Source of the DNA: Zoogloea sp.
Lineage (GTDB): Bacteria > Pseudomonadota > Gammaproteobacteria > Burkholderiales > Rhodocyclaceae
DNA length: 64,000 nt
NCBI RefSeq assembly: GCF_023150065.1
Contig: NZ_JAKLLN010000004.1
Coordinates: 1-64,000, forward strand
Direction of reading: 5' to 3'
This document shows positions 8,519-16,407 of this stretch, one piece after another. The translations under genes were made by a program, and so were the position numbers. The notes under the pieces are model-generated. The model did no database searches. It was not told the origin of the DNA and worked only from the letters and a program-made list of their open reading frames with translations. Numbering within the stretch: the first letter of the stretch is position 1; each line of letters opens with the position of its first letter.

Positions 8519-9169
8519 ATGCCTGTCACCCATCCTTCCAAGACGCTGTATCGCATCGACGAATGCCCCGACCTCATGGCCGACGGCTGCATCGGTGACG
8601 AGAACGGCAACCTGGTCTTTCTCTCGATCTGGGCGCGCGACACCGCCGTTCAGGAGTTCCTGGCTCGCCTGACCCTCGGGCGCGATGAGCAGGGGCTGGA
8701 CCAGTTCCATGTCATCACCGACCAGGGCGCGAGCGTCCCGGTTTTCGTCGGCAACGTCGAGAACCTGGAGAAGCGCATTACCCGCGCCTACCGCCGCACG
8801 CTGTTCGGCTCGCTGACCAACGTGTGGCTGTTCGACCGTCGCGCCGTGAAGCCCGACAAGGCCAACGCCAGCGCGCTGGCGCTTCTGCCGCGCGAGTCCG
8901 CACACCGGCTCGACCGGCTGTGGACGCTGGTGCAGGACACCTGCCCGCTGCCACTGCTCGACCACTGGCGCGACACCGTGCTGGCGCTGTTGCAGACACG
9001 GCGGATGCTGACCGGTCTTCCCTTGGCCCTCGGGCCGCTGGAAGGCCATCGGCTGGCCCTCGATGTCCCGGCGCTGACGAAGGCGTTGGGCGAGCTGATC
9101 CGCAACGGCACCCTCGGCGCCATGCAGTACGAACTGGCCGCGAACGCACCGCTTCGGCGTGTGGCGTGA
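8519..9169 (+). CDS. Conserved ICE protein of unknown function
   Basis: The 216-residue soluble product begins MPVTHPSKTLYRIDECPDL. I recognise it only as a protein carried by ICEs of this class next to the DUF6094 gene; I cannot assign a fold or reaction. It has no membrane helix or signal peptide, and no cysteine-rich or nucleotide-binding motif that I can see. The central part (about 85-150) is rich in charged residues, and the C-terminal part contains a weak helical pattern. The start was chosen at CACCATG after a hairpin leader; a longer frame upstream to 8402 reads low-complexity Arg/Ser and is unlikely to be coding. The next gene starts 65 bases downstream. Confidence 0.7.
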   Translation: MPVTHPSKTLYRIDECPDLMADGCIGDENGNLVFLSIWARDTAVQEFLARLTLGRDEQGLDQFHVITDQGASVPVFVGNVENLEKRITRAYRRTLFGSLTNVWLFDRRAVKPDKANASALALLPRESAHRLDRLWTLVQDTCPLPLLDHWRDTVLALLQTRRMLTGLPLALGPLEGHRLALDVPALTKALGELIRNGTLGAMQYELAANAPLRRVA

Positions 9170-9179
9170 GCCATCCCCA

Positions 9180-9204
9180 CGGGCATGCGCGCCACGCGTG
9201 CCCG
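9180..9204 (+). promoter_or_regulatory. Intergenic hairpin before the DUF6094 gene
   Basis: CGGGCATGCG (9180-9189) pairs with CGCGTGCCCG (9195-9204) in a 10-bp stem with one G-U pair and a five-base loop. There is no U-tract, so it is not an intrinsic terminator. It is one of a series of such hairpins, each in the gap before a gene of this module. Confidence 0.5.
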
Positions 9205-9234
9205 CCTTCCCTCATCCATCATCAGGAGAAATCC

Positions 9235-10344
9235 ATGGCACTCATGTTTCCGCGCCTGGCGCGCAATTTCATTCGTAACGGCTACTTCCCCACCGACGAA
9301 CCGACGCTGGAGCGGGCCTTGTCCGCGCTGGCGCCGTCTCCCGGCGCCATGTCCATCCTCGATCCCTGCGCCGGCGAAGGCGTGGCGATCGCCGAAGCCG
9401 CCCACGCCCTCGGGCGCGAGCAGGTCCAGGCCTTCGCCGTCGAGTACGACGCCGAGCGTGCCCGCCACGCACGGCAACTGGTCGATCGCTGCATCCACGG
9501 TGACCTGATGGACACGCTGATCTCGCGCCAGTCCTTCGGGCTGCTGTGGCTCAACCCGCCCTATGGCGACCTGAGCAAGGACGCCAACGGCAACATCGGC
9601 TACCAGGGCCAAGGCCGCGCCAGGCTGGAAAAGCTGTTCTACCAGCGTGCGCTGCCGCTGCTGCAGTACGGTGGCGTGCTGATCTTCATCGTGCCGTCCT
9701 ACGTGCTCGACGCCGAGCTGGTCGGATGGCTGACGCGCCACTTCGCCGACCTGCGCATCTACCGCGCGGTGGAGACGCAGTTCAAGCAGGTGGTGGTCTT
9801 CGGCCGCCGGGTTCGCCAGCGCGACCAGGCTTCGGATTCGGTCAAAGCCGTGCGCGGTCTGCTGCTGCAGATCGGACAGGGTGACGCCGAAGCCGAGGAA
9901 CTGCCGCTCGAATGGCCGTTCCTGCCGTACACCGTCCCTGCCAGCCCGGTCGAGCCGGAGCACTTCTATCGCGTGACGATGGAACCCGAGCAGTTCGCCA
10001 ATGAGGTCGGCCGGCTGCAAGGGCTCTGGCCGGCGCTCGAGACGCACCTGGGCGCCGCGCAGCAGTCGCTGCGCCCGCCGGCGCGGGCCTTGTCGCACTG
10101 GCATCTTGCTCTGGCCTTGGCCGCGGGCGCGATCTCCGGCGTGGTGAGGTCCGGGGCCGGTCGGGTGCTCGTCGTCAAAGGTGATACTCACAAGGAGAAG
10201 ACCCTCCAAACGGAATACACCGAACGCGACGACGGCTCCGTGGCCGAGACGCGCATCCTCACCGACAAGTTCGTGCCGGTCATCCGCGCCTGGGACATGA
10301 CGCCAGGTTCCCCGACACGGGGCGAGGTGCTGACCATCCGCTGA
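9235..10344 (+). CDS. DUF6094 protein, SAM-dependent methyltransferase-like
   Basis: The 369-residue product has a class I methyltransferase core. ILDPCAGEGVAIAEAA (about 40-55) is motif I, which binds S-adenosylmethionine. FGLLWLNPPYGD (about 101-112) is motif IV of the N-P-P-Y type, seen in enzymes that methylate adenine N6, cytosine N4 or glutamine. YGGVLIFIVPSYVL is a later core strand. The N-terminal FPRLARNFIRNGYFPTDE is characteristic of the family found in this kind of ICE. The C-terminal third (about 230-369) is specific to DUF6094. The substrate is unknown; a DNA base is plausible because the neighbour is an SNF2-type helicase. GGAGAA precedes the ATG by five bases. Confidence 0.82.
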   Translation: MALMFPRLARNFIRNGYFPTDEPTLERALSALAPSPGAMSILDPCAGEGVAIAEAAHALGREQVQAFAVEYDAERARHARQLVDRCIHGDLMDTLISRQSFGLLWLNPPYGDLSKDANGNIGYQGQGRARLEKLFYQRALPLLQYGGVLIFIVPSYVLDAELVGWLTRHFADLRIYRAVETQFKQVVVFGRRVRQRDQASDSVKAVRGLLLQIGQGDAEAEELPLEWPFLPYTVPASPVEPEHFYRVTMEPEQFANEVGRLQGLWPALETHLGAAQQSLRPPARALSHWHLALALAAGAISGVVRSGAGRVLVVKGDTHKEKTLQTEYTERDDGSVAETRILTDKFVPVIRAWDMTPGSPTRGEVLTIR

Positions 10345-10386
10345 TTGTTGTTCCCTGACGGCTCGCCGTCGCTTTCATCCACCCAC

Positions 10387-10404
10387 CGGGGTCATGTCGC
10401 CCCG
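10387..10404 (+). promoter_or_regulatory. Intergenic hairpin before the 101-residue protein
   Basis: CGGGG pairs with CCCCG across an eight-base loop. It is flanked by two smaller hairpins, GACGG/CCGTC (near 10358) and CTTCT/AGAAG (near 10422), within the 101-base gap. No U-tract follows. Confidence 0.4.
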
Positions 10405-10445
10405 ATGGGGTGCCGTGCCCCCTTCTTCGAGAAGGAGAAACCACC

Positions 10446-10751
10446 ATGGCACTTGCTGTCCTCAACCTCGCGTCACAGCCACGCTTTTCGCCCGGGCAGG
10501 TGGTCATGACCGCCGGCGTCGACGAACTGGTCCGACAGGGCCGGCTCAACCCCACGCCGTACCTGCGCCGCCATCTTCATGGCGACTGGGGCGACCTGAG
10601 CGACGAAGATCGACGTCTGAACGACGCCGCGCTGAAGTCCGGCGAGGATCGTCTGTTTTCGTCCTACCAGGTCACGCCTGACCTGAAGCTCTGGATCATC
10701 ACCGAATGGGATCGCAGCGTCACCACGCTGCTGCTGCCCAGCGAGTATTGA
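10446..10751 (+). CDS. Small conserved ICE protein of unknown function
   Basis: The 101-residue product begins MALAVLNLASQPRFSPGQVVMT and ends KLWIITEWDRSVTTLLLPSEY. Members of this family are widespread on ICEs and plasmids and are often labelled as a type I restriction subunit; I see no methyltransferase or specificity domain, so that label is not supported. The Asp/Glu-rich centre (GDWGDLSDEDRRLND) and the beta-rich C-terminus suggest a small soluble domain. GGAGAA lies seven bases before the ATG. It is sandwiched between the methyltransferase-like gene and the helicase, all in the same direction. Confidence 0.72.
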   Translation: MALAVLNLASQPRFSPGQVVMTAGVDELVRQGRLNPTPYLRRHLHGDWGDLSDEDRRLNDAALKSGEDRLFSSYQVTPDLKLWIITEWDRSVTTLLLPSEY

Positions 10752-10793
10752 TCGGCATTCAGCGGCCCTGCGCCGTTCCTTTCTTCCCACCCC

Positions 10794-10830
10794 GGGGCAC
10801 GCCAATGCCCGCGGGGGCGGTGCGTGCCCC
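10794..10830 (+). promoter_or_regulatory. Intergenic hairpin before the helicase gene
   Basis: GGGGCACGC (10794-10802) pairs perfectly with GCGTGCCCC (10822-10830). The loop itself contains GCCC/GGGC that can form an inner stem. It ends 20 bases before the helicase ATG and has no U-tract. Confidence 0.5.
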
Positions 10831-10849
10831 TTCACCTTGGAGCATCACC

Positions 10850-13123
10850 ATGTCCCTCGATCTCGAAACCATTCCCGAAACCGCTGTGCAGGGAGCCCTG
10901 CTCGAAGCGGCCGCTTCTCCTCTCACCCTCAGCCTGCAGGACTTCGTGTCCGAATTCGGCGACGAGCTGCTGGATTCCCTCAACCGCGCCAATCCGCCGG
11001 TCTACACCGGCCAGGTGCGGGTGCATCGGCAAATGATCCTCGCCGCGCTCAAGCGCAAGCTGTTCCCCGCGCAAGCCGATGTGGTCCACGCCGTCACTGA
11101 GCTGTTGGTCGATCGCGGCGAACGCGCCGCGATCGTCAATGGCGAGATGGGCTGCGGCAAGACGACCGTCGGCATCGCCACGGCCGCCGTGCTCAACGCC
11201 GAAGGCTACCGCCGCACCCTGGTGCTCTCGCCACCCCACCTGGTCTACAAGTGGCGGCGCGAGATCCAGGAGACGGTGGCCGGCGCCAAGGTCTGGGTGC
11301 TCAATGGCCCGGACACGCTGGTCAAGCTGCTGAAACTGCGCGGGCAGTTGGGCGTGCCGGCTCAGGGCCAGGAGTTCTTCGTCCTGGGCCGCGTGCGGAT
11401 GCGGATGGGGTTCCACTGGAAACCTGTCTTCGCTCGCCGGCGCACGCCTCATGGCGACGTGGGGGCCTGCCCGGATTGCGGGCATGTCATCACCGACCTC
11501 GACGGCGAGCCGATCAACCCGGTCGAGCTGGAAGCCGAGGAGTCCCGCCGCAAGTGCAGCCACTGCCGTGCACCGCTGTGGTCGTTGATCCGTCCCAGAG
11601 GCCTGTCCGCCAGCGACCAGTCCTCGACCGTGCTCAAGGCACTGAAGCGCATTCCGACCATAGGCGAAGTCACCGCGCAGAAGCTGATGCAGAAGTTCGG
11701 CGACGCCTTCCTCGCATCGATGCTCGGGGACAACATCCACGAGTTCATCAACCTGATGGATGGCAACGGCGAGCTGGTCTTCTCGGACCGGCAAGCCCAT
11801 CGCATGGAACGTGCGATGGCCAACATGGAGTTCGGCTTCGGCGAGGGCGGCTACCAGCCGTCCGAGTTCATCAAGAGGCAGCTTCCCCAAGGCACGTTCG
11901 ACCTGCTCATCGCCGACGAGGCGCACGAGTACAAGAACGGCGGCTCCGCACAGGGCCAGGCCATGGGGGTGTTGGCGGCCAAGGCGCGCAAGACGCTGCT
12001 GCTCACCGGCACGCTGATGGGCGGCTACGGCGACGACCTGTTCCACCTGCTGTTCCGAGCCCTGCCGGGGCGGATGATCGAAGACGGGTACCGCCCGACG
12101 AAGAGCGGCAGCATGACGTCGGCTGCGATGGCGTTCATGCGCGATCACGGCGTGCTCAAGGACATCTATTCCGAGAGCACCGGCACGGCGCACAAGACCG
12201 CCAAGGGCACCAAGGTATCGGTGCGCACGGTCAAGGCGCCGGGCTTCGGCCCGAAGGGCGTGCTGCGTTGCGTTCTGCCGTTCACGGTCTTCCTCAAGTT
12301 GAAGGACATCGGCGGCAACGTGCTGCCGCCTTACGACGAGGAGTTCCGCGAAGTCGCGATGGACACGGCGCAAGCCGCGGCCTACCGCGATCTGGCGGGT
12401 CGCCTGACCCAGGAGCTGAAGCAGGCCCTGGCGAAGCGCGACACGACGCTGCTCGGTGTAGTCCTCAACGTGCTGCTGGCCTGGCCGGACTGCTGCTTCC
12501 GGTCGGAAACGGTGGTGCATCCGCGCACGCGCAACACCTTGGCGTTCGTGCCGGCTCAGTTCAACGAGCTGGAGGTGATGCCCAAGGAACGCGAGCTGAT
12601 CGAGATCTGCAAGCAGGAGAAGGCAGAAGGTCGCAAGACCCTGGTCTATTCGGTCTACACCGGCACGCGCGACACCACGTCGCGTTTGAAGGTGCTGCTG
12701 GAGCAGGAAGGCTTCAAGGTGGCGGTACTGCGCGCGAGCGTGGATGCCTCCCGCCGCGAGGACTGGATCGCCGAGCAGTTGGACCGTGGCATCGACGTGC
12801 TCATCACCAATCCCGAGCTGGTGAAAACCGGCCTGGACCTGCTGGAGTTCCCGACCATCGTGTTCCTCCAGTCGGGCTACAACGTGTATTCGTTGCAGCA
12901 GGCTGCCCGGCGCTCCTGGCGCATCGGCCAGAAGCAGCCGGTGCGCGTGATCTACCTGGGCTACGCCAACTCCTCGCAGATGACCTGCCTGGGGTTGATG
13001 GCCCGGAAGATCACGGTGTCGCAGAGCACGTCGGGCGACGTGCCCGAGTCCGGACTCGATGTCCTGAACCAGGACGGCGACTCGGTAGAGGTGGCGCTGG
13101 CACGGCAGCTTGTCACGGTCTGA
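10850..13123 (+). CDS. SNF2-like DEAD/DEAH helicase with zinc ribbon
   Basis: This 757-residue protein is a superfamily 2 ATPase. Walker A is NGEMGCGKTTVG (about 97-107), motif II is DEAH within LLIADEAHEYKNG (about 353-363), and LLTGTLMGG is motif III. The C-terminal RecA domain contains LITNPELVKTGLDLL and QQAARRSWRIGQ (about 682-693), the motif V-VI region in the form typical of SNF2 translocases. An insertion holds two CxxC pairs, CPDC (about 206) and CSHC (about 236), forming a probable zinc ribbon. Such enzymes move on double-stranded DNA and remodel bound proteins. It is the last gene of the module and is followed by a terminator. A role in ICE replication, anti-restriction or defence is open. 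Confidence 0.85.
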   Translation: MSLDLETIPETAVQGALLEAAASPLTLSLQDFVSEFGDELLDSLNRANPPVYTGQVRVHRQMILAALKRKLFPAQADVVHAVTELLVDRGERAAIVNGEMGCGKTTVGIATAAVLNAEGYRRTLVLSPPHLVYKWRREIQETVAGAKVWVLNGPDTLVKLLKLRGQLGVPAQGQEFFVLGRVRMRMGFHWKPVFARRRTPHGDVGACPDCGHVITDLDGEPINPVELEAEESRRKCSHCRAPLWSLIRPRGLSASDQSSTVLKALKRIPTIGEVTAQKLMQKFGDAFLASMLGDNIHEFINLMDGNGELVFSDRQAHRMERAMANMEFGFGEGGYQPSEFIKRQLPQGTFDLLIADEAHEYKNGGSAQGQAMGVLAAKARKTLLLTGTLMGGYGDDLFHLLFRALPGRMIEDGYRPTKSGSMTSAAMAFMRDHGVLKDIYSESTGTAHKTAKGTKVSVRTVKAPGFGPKGVLRCVLPFTVFLKLKDIGGNVLPPYDEEFREVAMDTAQAAAYRDLAGRLTQELKQALAKRDTTLLGVVLNVLLAWPDCCFRSETVVHPRTRNTLAFVPAQFNELEVMPKERELIEICKQEKAEGRKTLVYSVYTGTRDTTSRLKVLLEQEGFKVAVLRASVDASRREDWIAEQLDRGIDVLITNPELVKTGLDLLEFPTIVFLQSGYNVYSLQQAARRSWRIGQKQPVRVIYLGYANSSQMTCLGLMARKITVSQSTSGDVPESGLDVLNQDGDSVEVALARQLVTV

Positions 13124-13170
13124 TCCATGTGCTCATGCCGGCGGCCCCTCGGGGTCGCCGGCTTCTTTCC

Positions 13171-13193
13171 ACGGCCCTTCGGGGCCGTTTTTC
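13171..13193 (+). terminator. Rho-independent terminator after the helicase module
   Basis: ACGGCCC and GGGCCGT form a stem over a short TTCG-containing loop, followed directly by TTTTTCTT. A second stem (GCCGGC/GCCGGC, 13137-13162) lies just upstream. This separates the helicase module from the transfer operon. Confidence 0.8.
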
Positions 13194-13321
13194 TTGGGCG
13201 TATGACAGTCCATGGCGCCGCCCCGCCAAGTATTCGGGCGGGCGTCAGTGCGTTTTGTTTGCTGCCCGTCGGCCAAGCGGCGGCGATGGTGAGCGCTCCG
13301 TGTTCCAGGGAAGCGCCCTCC

Positions 13322-13891
13322 ATGCAACCATCCATCCGCGCTGTTCACCGCCTGGCCCTCGCCGCTGGCTTGCTGTCCGGCAGCCTGTTGGCCGCCGGCT
13401 GCGCCACGACCGCCGCGCCGTCTGCGGCAGCGGTGCCGGCCGCATCGCCAACCGCCGTCGCGCCGGAGCCGGGTTTCGTTCCCGTGGCCCGCTACGGACG
13501 CTACACCCTGGTCGAGCTGGTGCCGGAACCTGCGCAGCGCGATCTCTTGCAGCAGGCGGTGGAGGTCTCTATTCCGCCCATGCTCGATGCCAGCGTGGGC
13601 GATGCCATGCGCCACGTGTTGCTGCGCTCCGGCTACCGGCTCTGCGATGCGGCCGAGGCCGCCACGCTCTACGCGCTGCCGCTGCCTGCCGCGCACCTGC
13701 GCCTGGGCCCGCTGATGCTGCGCGATGCCTTGCTGACCCTTGCCGGCCCCGCCTGGGAGCTGTCGGTCGATGACTTGACCCGCCAGGTCTGCTTCAGCCG
13801 GCACGGTGCTCCCACCTTCCTTTCCGCCAACTCGCCCGGCGCCGCCACGTCCGTGCCGGACGCCGACCGGCCCGAGGAGACGCAGCCATGA
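13322..13891 (+). CDS. PilL N-terminal domain lipoprotein (PFGI-1 class)
   Basis: The 189-residue product is the first gene of the transfer operon and matches the conserved ICE family called PilL (TIGR03748). A lipoprotein signal peptide ends in LLAAGCATT, so the mature protein is probably anchored to the outer membrane through Cys near residue 24. The body contains PVARYGRYTLVELVPEPAQRDLLQQ and a secretin-N-like domain (SVGDAMRHVLLRSGYRLC). Only this N-terminal type domain is present and the rest of a type IV pilus cluster is absent, so the name should not be read as evidence for a pilus. Its last bases overlap the next gene (ATGA). The start was chosen for a short n-region before the hydrophobic stretch. 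Confidence 0.82.
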   Translation: MQPSIRAVHRLALAAGLLSGSLLAAGCATTAAPSAAAVPAASPTAVAPEPGFVPVARYGRYTLVELVPEPAQRDLLQQAVEVSIPPMLDASVGDAMRHVLLRSGYRLCDAAEAATLYALPLPAAHLRLGPLMLRDALLTLAGPAWELSVDDLTRQVCFSRHGAPTFLSANSPGAATSVPDADRPEETQP

Positions 13892-14535
13892 CCTTTCCCC
13901 AAGCGCCATCCGAGCGCGATACCCGCACGCGCTGGCTCAAGGTCGCCGCGGCCTTCTGGCTGGTCCTCATCAGTGCCGTGGCACTCATCAACAGCGTCGG
14001 CCTGTCGCGGCTCGCCGAACAAGCCCAGAGCAGCGCACAGGATGCGCAGCTCAATGCGCTGGGCCTGCGCGTGGCCGATCTCGAACAACGGGCCGATTCG
14101 GACAAGCGCCGGCCGGCGCCGATCAGTCAGGCCGAATTCGCCAACGCGCGGCAGGCGCTGGACGAACGGATGACGCGCCTCGAAGAGGCCGACGAGGCGA
14201 GGGCCATGGCCGTCGACCTGCAGACGCTGCAGGCGCGCGTGAACGGAATCGAGACCCGCCTGGAGAAGACCCGGCAGGTGGCATCCGCCGCTCGCCCGCG
14301 CGCTCCGGTTGTGACGAAGCCCAAGGTGCCGGAGCCGCCGTTCCGTGTGCTCGGCGTGGAGCTGCGGGGAGGCGAGCGCTTTCTGTCGATCACCTCCACC
14401 GCCGCGGCCTCGCTCGCGGGCGCCCGGCTGCTGCGCGAGGGCGATGCCGAGGGCGGCTGGCAACTGCAGTCCATCGAGGCGCAGGCGGGCGTGTTCCAGG
14501 TGAACGGCCAGACGCAGCGCGTTGCGGTGCCGTAG
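13888..14535 (+). CDS. Membrane-anchored coiled-coil transfer protein
   Basis: The 215-residue product has one N-terminal membrane helix (about 18-38, LKVAAAFWLVLISAVALINSV). A long heptad-like helix follows (about 45-125) with repeated LADLEQR-type segments, then a small C-terminal domain (about 145-215, beginning PPFRVLGVELRGGERFLSI). The topology suggests a periplasmic protein anchored in the inner membrane that forms oligomers. It corresponds to a hypothetical gene found between pilL and the TIGR03759 gene in related ICEs. It is translationally coupled to the previous gene. Confidence 0.72.
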   Translation: MTFPQAPSERDTRTRWLKVAAAFWLVLISAVALINSVGLSRLAEQAQSSAQDAQLNALGLRVADLEQRADSDKRRPAPISQAEFANARQALDERMTRLEEADEARAMAVDLQTLQARVNGIETRLEKTRQVASAARPRAPVVTKPKVPEPPFRVLGVELRGGERFLSITSTAAASLAGARLLREGDAEGGWQLQSIEAQAGVFQVNGQTQRVAVP

Positions 14536-14544
14536 GAGGTCGCC

Positions 14545-15264
14545 ATGAACCTGCGGCCGTTGCTCGCTGCCGTCGTTCTGTTCGCCGCTTTCGGCGCATC
14601 CGCCCAGCCGGCCCCGGTGACGAACTCGCGCATGGTGCCCGCCCAGGTGCAGCCGGGCGCCGATGCTGCGCTCGACGAGAGGCAGGCACGGGAATGGGGG
14701 CTTCAGCCCGAGGAGTGGGCGCGTTACCGGCAACTGATGCAGGGGCCGCTCGGGGTCTATTCGCCCCAGCTCGATCCGCTCACGGCGCTGGGCATCGAGG
14801 CCCGCAGCGAGGAGGAGCGCAGGCGCTACGCGGAGTTGCAGGTGCAGGCCGAGGCCCAGCGCGTCGGCAAGACGCTGGCCTACCAGCGGGCCTACGACGC
14901 GGCGTGGCAGCGCCTGTTTCCCGGCCAGCCGCGCGTGAGCCTGCCCGGCGCCAAGGCGCAGGGTGCCGGCAACACCGGCTCCGGGCGCCTGGCGGTCTTC
15001 GTCAAGGCCGACTGCGCACCGTGCGCGCAGCGCGTGCAGCAGTTGCAGGCGGCCGGCACGGCCTTCGACCTCTACATGGTCGGCAGCCGTCAGGACGACG
15101 CGCGCATCCGGCAGTGGGCCACCCAGGCGGGCATCGACCCGGCCAGGGTGCGCGCCCGCACCATCACGCTCAACCACGATGCGGGGCGCTGGCTGTCGCT
15201 CGGCCTCCCCGGCGATCTGCCGGCCGTGGTGCGCGAGGTGAACGGCCAATGGCAGCGGCAATAG
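14545..15264 (+). CDS. TIGR03759 family ICE protein
   Basis: This 239-residue exported protein has a signal peptide of about 20 residues (LLAAVVLFAAFGASAQ). The family (TIGR03759) is recognised by AREWGLQPEEWARYRQLMQGPLGVYSPQLDPLTALGIEARSEEER in segments along residues 50-90. The C-terminal half (about 145-239) is thioredoxin-like, with VKADCAPCAQRVQQL giving a CAPC motif, so it may have redox or disulfide isomerase activity in the periplasm. Thioredoxin-like tails in this family suggest a part in folding secretion components. GGAGG precedes the ATG. It overlaps the start of the transglycosylase gene by 16 bases. Confidence 0.82.
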   Translation: MNLRPLLAAVVLFAAFGASAQPAPVTNSRMVPAQVQPGADAALDERQAREWGLQPEEWARYRQLMQGPLGVYSPQLDPLTALGIEARSEEERRRYAELQVQAEAQRVGKTLAYQRAYDAAWQRLFPGQPRVSLPGAKAQGAGNTGSGRLAVFVKADCAPCAQRVQQLQAAGTAFDLYMVGSRQDDARIRQWATQAGIDPARVRARTITLNHDAGRWLSLGLPGDLPAVVREVNGQWQRQ

Positions 15265-15869
15265 GTACTCCGGGCCGGGAGCGTCGGCCATCCCGCGTCG
15301 CCATCCGCTGTACCGGCGCCGTGCTGCTGCTCGCCACCGGCGGCTGGGCGTTGGCCGCCCTGGCGCGGGAAGTGCCGCCGCCGGCCTATCAACTGGCGGC
15401 GCATCGTGCAGACGTGCCGGCGGCGGTGCTGTACGCGGTGGCCTTGCAGGAGAGCGGCGCCATGCTGCGCGGGCGCCTGATCCCCTGGCCGTGGTCGCTC
15501 AACGTCGCCGGCACGCCGCAGCGCTATGCCACCCGCGCCGAGGCCTGCGCGGGGCTGCACCGTGCGCTCGCCCACACGCCGGCCAATCGCATCGACGCCG
15601 GTCTCGGCCAGGTCAATCTCGGCTACCACGCGCATCGCTACACGCAGCCCTGCGAGCTGCTGGACCCGTACCGCAATCTCGCCGTCGCCGCGGAAATCCT
15701 GCGCGAACAGCACACGCCGGGCGAGGACTGGCTGCTTGCCATCGGCCGCTACCACCGGCCCGCCGGCGGGGCACCCGCAGCGCGCTACCGGCGCAGTGTG
15801 CATCGGCACCTGACCCGCGTGATCGACCCCGGCGTTCCCGTTCCAACCCTTCAGGTCACCACGCCATGA
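15249..15869 (+). CDS. Lytic transglycosylase (SLT domain)
   Basis: The 206-residue product has an N-terminal export segment (about 22-42, TGAVLLLATGGWALAALA). A lysozyme-like SLT domain follows, with AVALQESGAML supplying the catalytic Glu (about residue 68), then RIDAGLGQVNLGYH and a late AVAAEILREQ...AIGRYHRP segment as in VirB1-type enzymes. It should cut peptidoglycan locally so that the conjugation channel can pass the cell wall. The start lies inside the previous gene and its stop overlaps the next ATG, so it is embedded in the operon. Confidence 0.88.
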   Translation: MAAAIGTPGRERRPSRVAIRCTGAVLLLATGGWALAALAREVPPPAYQLAAHRADVPAAVLYAVALQESGAMLRGRLIPWPWSLNVAGTPQRYATRAEACAGLHRALAHTPANRIDAGLGQVNLGYHAHRYTQPCELLDPYRNLAVAAEILREQHTPGEDWLLAIGRYHRPAGGAPAARYRRSVHRHLTRVIDPGVPVPTLQVTTP

Positions 15870-16399
15870 ACCACATCGTCCTCATCGGCGCCATCGCGCT
15901 GCTGCCCACGACCACGGTCTTCGCCCAGATCGCCTCCGCGCCGCTGATCGTCGTCGAAGACCGCGGCGGCGACTCCGCGCTGCCGTACTACCAGTCGCTG
16001 AATCCTCAGCCGGACCAGGCCACGCCGCCGGCCCCGATGCCAGCCCCGCGCGTGGGCAACGCGGCCGACGCCGAAGCCGCCATGCTGCCGGTGCGCTCGA
16101 CGCAACTGTCGCCGGGCGAGGTGCAGCGCCGCGTCATCCGGGCGCCGGGCCTGACGGCGCTGTTCCTGGTCGGCGACGACGAGCGGTCGCGTGCCTGGCT
16201 GCGGCAGCGGCAGGCGGCGCTGCGCGAGCTGCAGGCCGTGGGCCTGGTGGTCAACGTGGAGTCGATGGCCGCGCTGACGGCGCTGCGCAGGCTGGCTCCT
16301 GGCCTGACCCTCTCGCCGGTCTCCGGCGACGACCTGGCCCAGCGCCTGGGCCTGCGCCACTACCCGGTGCTCATCACGTCCACCGGCGTCGAGCAGTAG
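15866..16399 (+). CDS. TIGR03765 family ICE protein
   Basis: The 177-residue product has a cleavable signal peptide (about 1-20, IVLIGAIALLPTTTVFAQ) and the family motif region APLIVVEDRGGDSALPYYQSL followed by a Pro-rich linker. The C-terminal half (about 85-175) contains APGLTALFLVGDDERSRAWL and HYPVLITSTGVEQ. This half resembles the thioredoxin-like TrbC/TraW-type fold of other transfer proteins, without active-site cysteines. It is a periplasmic component of the secretion system with no known biochemical function. The start overlaps the previous stop (ATGA). Confidence 0.82.
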   Translation: MNHIVLIGAIALLPTTTVFAQIASAPLIVVEDRGGDSALPYYQSLNPQPDQATPPAPMPAPRVGNAADAEAAMLPVRSTQLSPGEVQRRVIRAPGLTALFLVGDDERSRAWLRQRQAALRELQAVGLVVNVESMAALTALRRLAPGLTLSPVSGDDLAQRLGLRHYPVLITSTGVEQ

Positions 16400-16407
16400 G
16401 TGCGCAA

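Noticed and set aside
10446-10751. Type I restriction subunit M
   Set aside because: The product has only 101 residues and no methyltransferase motifs; the label comes from habit in databases.
13322-13891. Type IV pilus system because of the PilL-like gene
   Set aside because: No pilS, pilQ, pilT or related genes follow; only the N-terminal-type PilL lipoprotein common to this ICE class is present.
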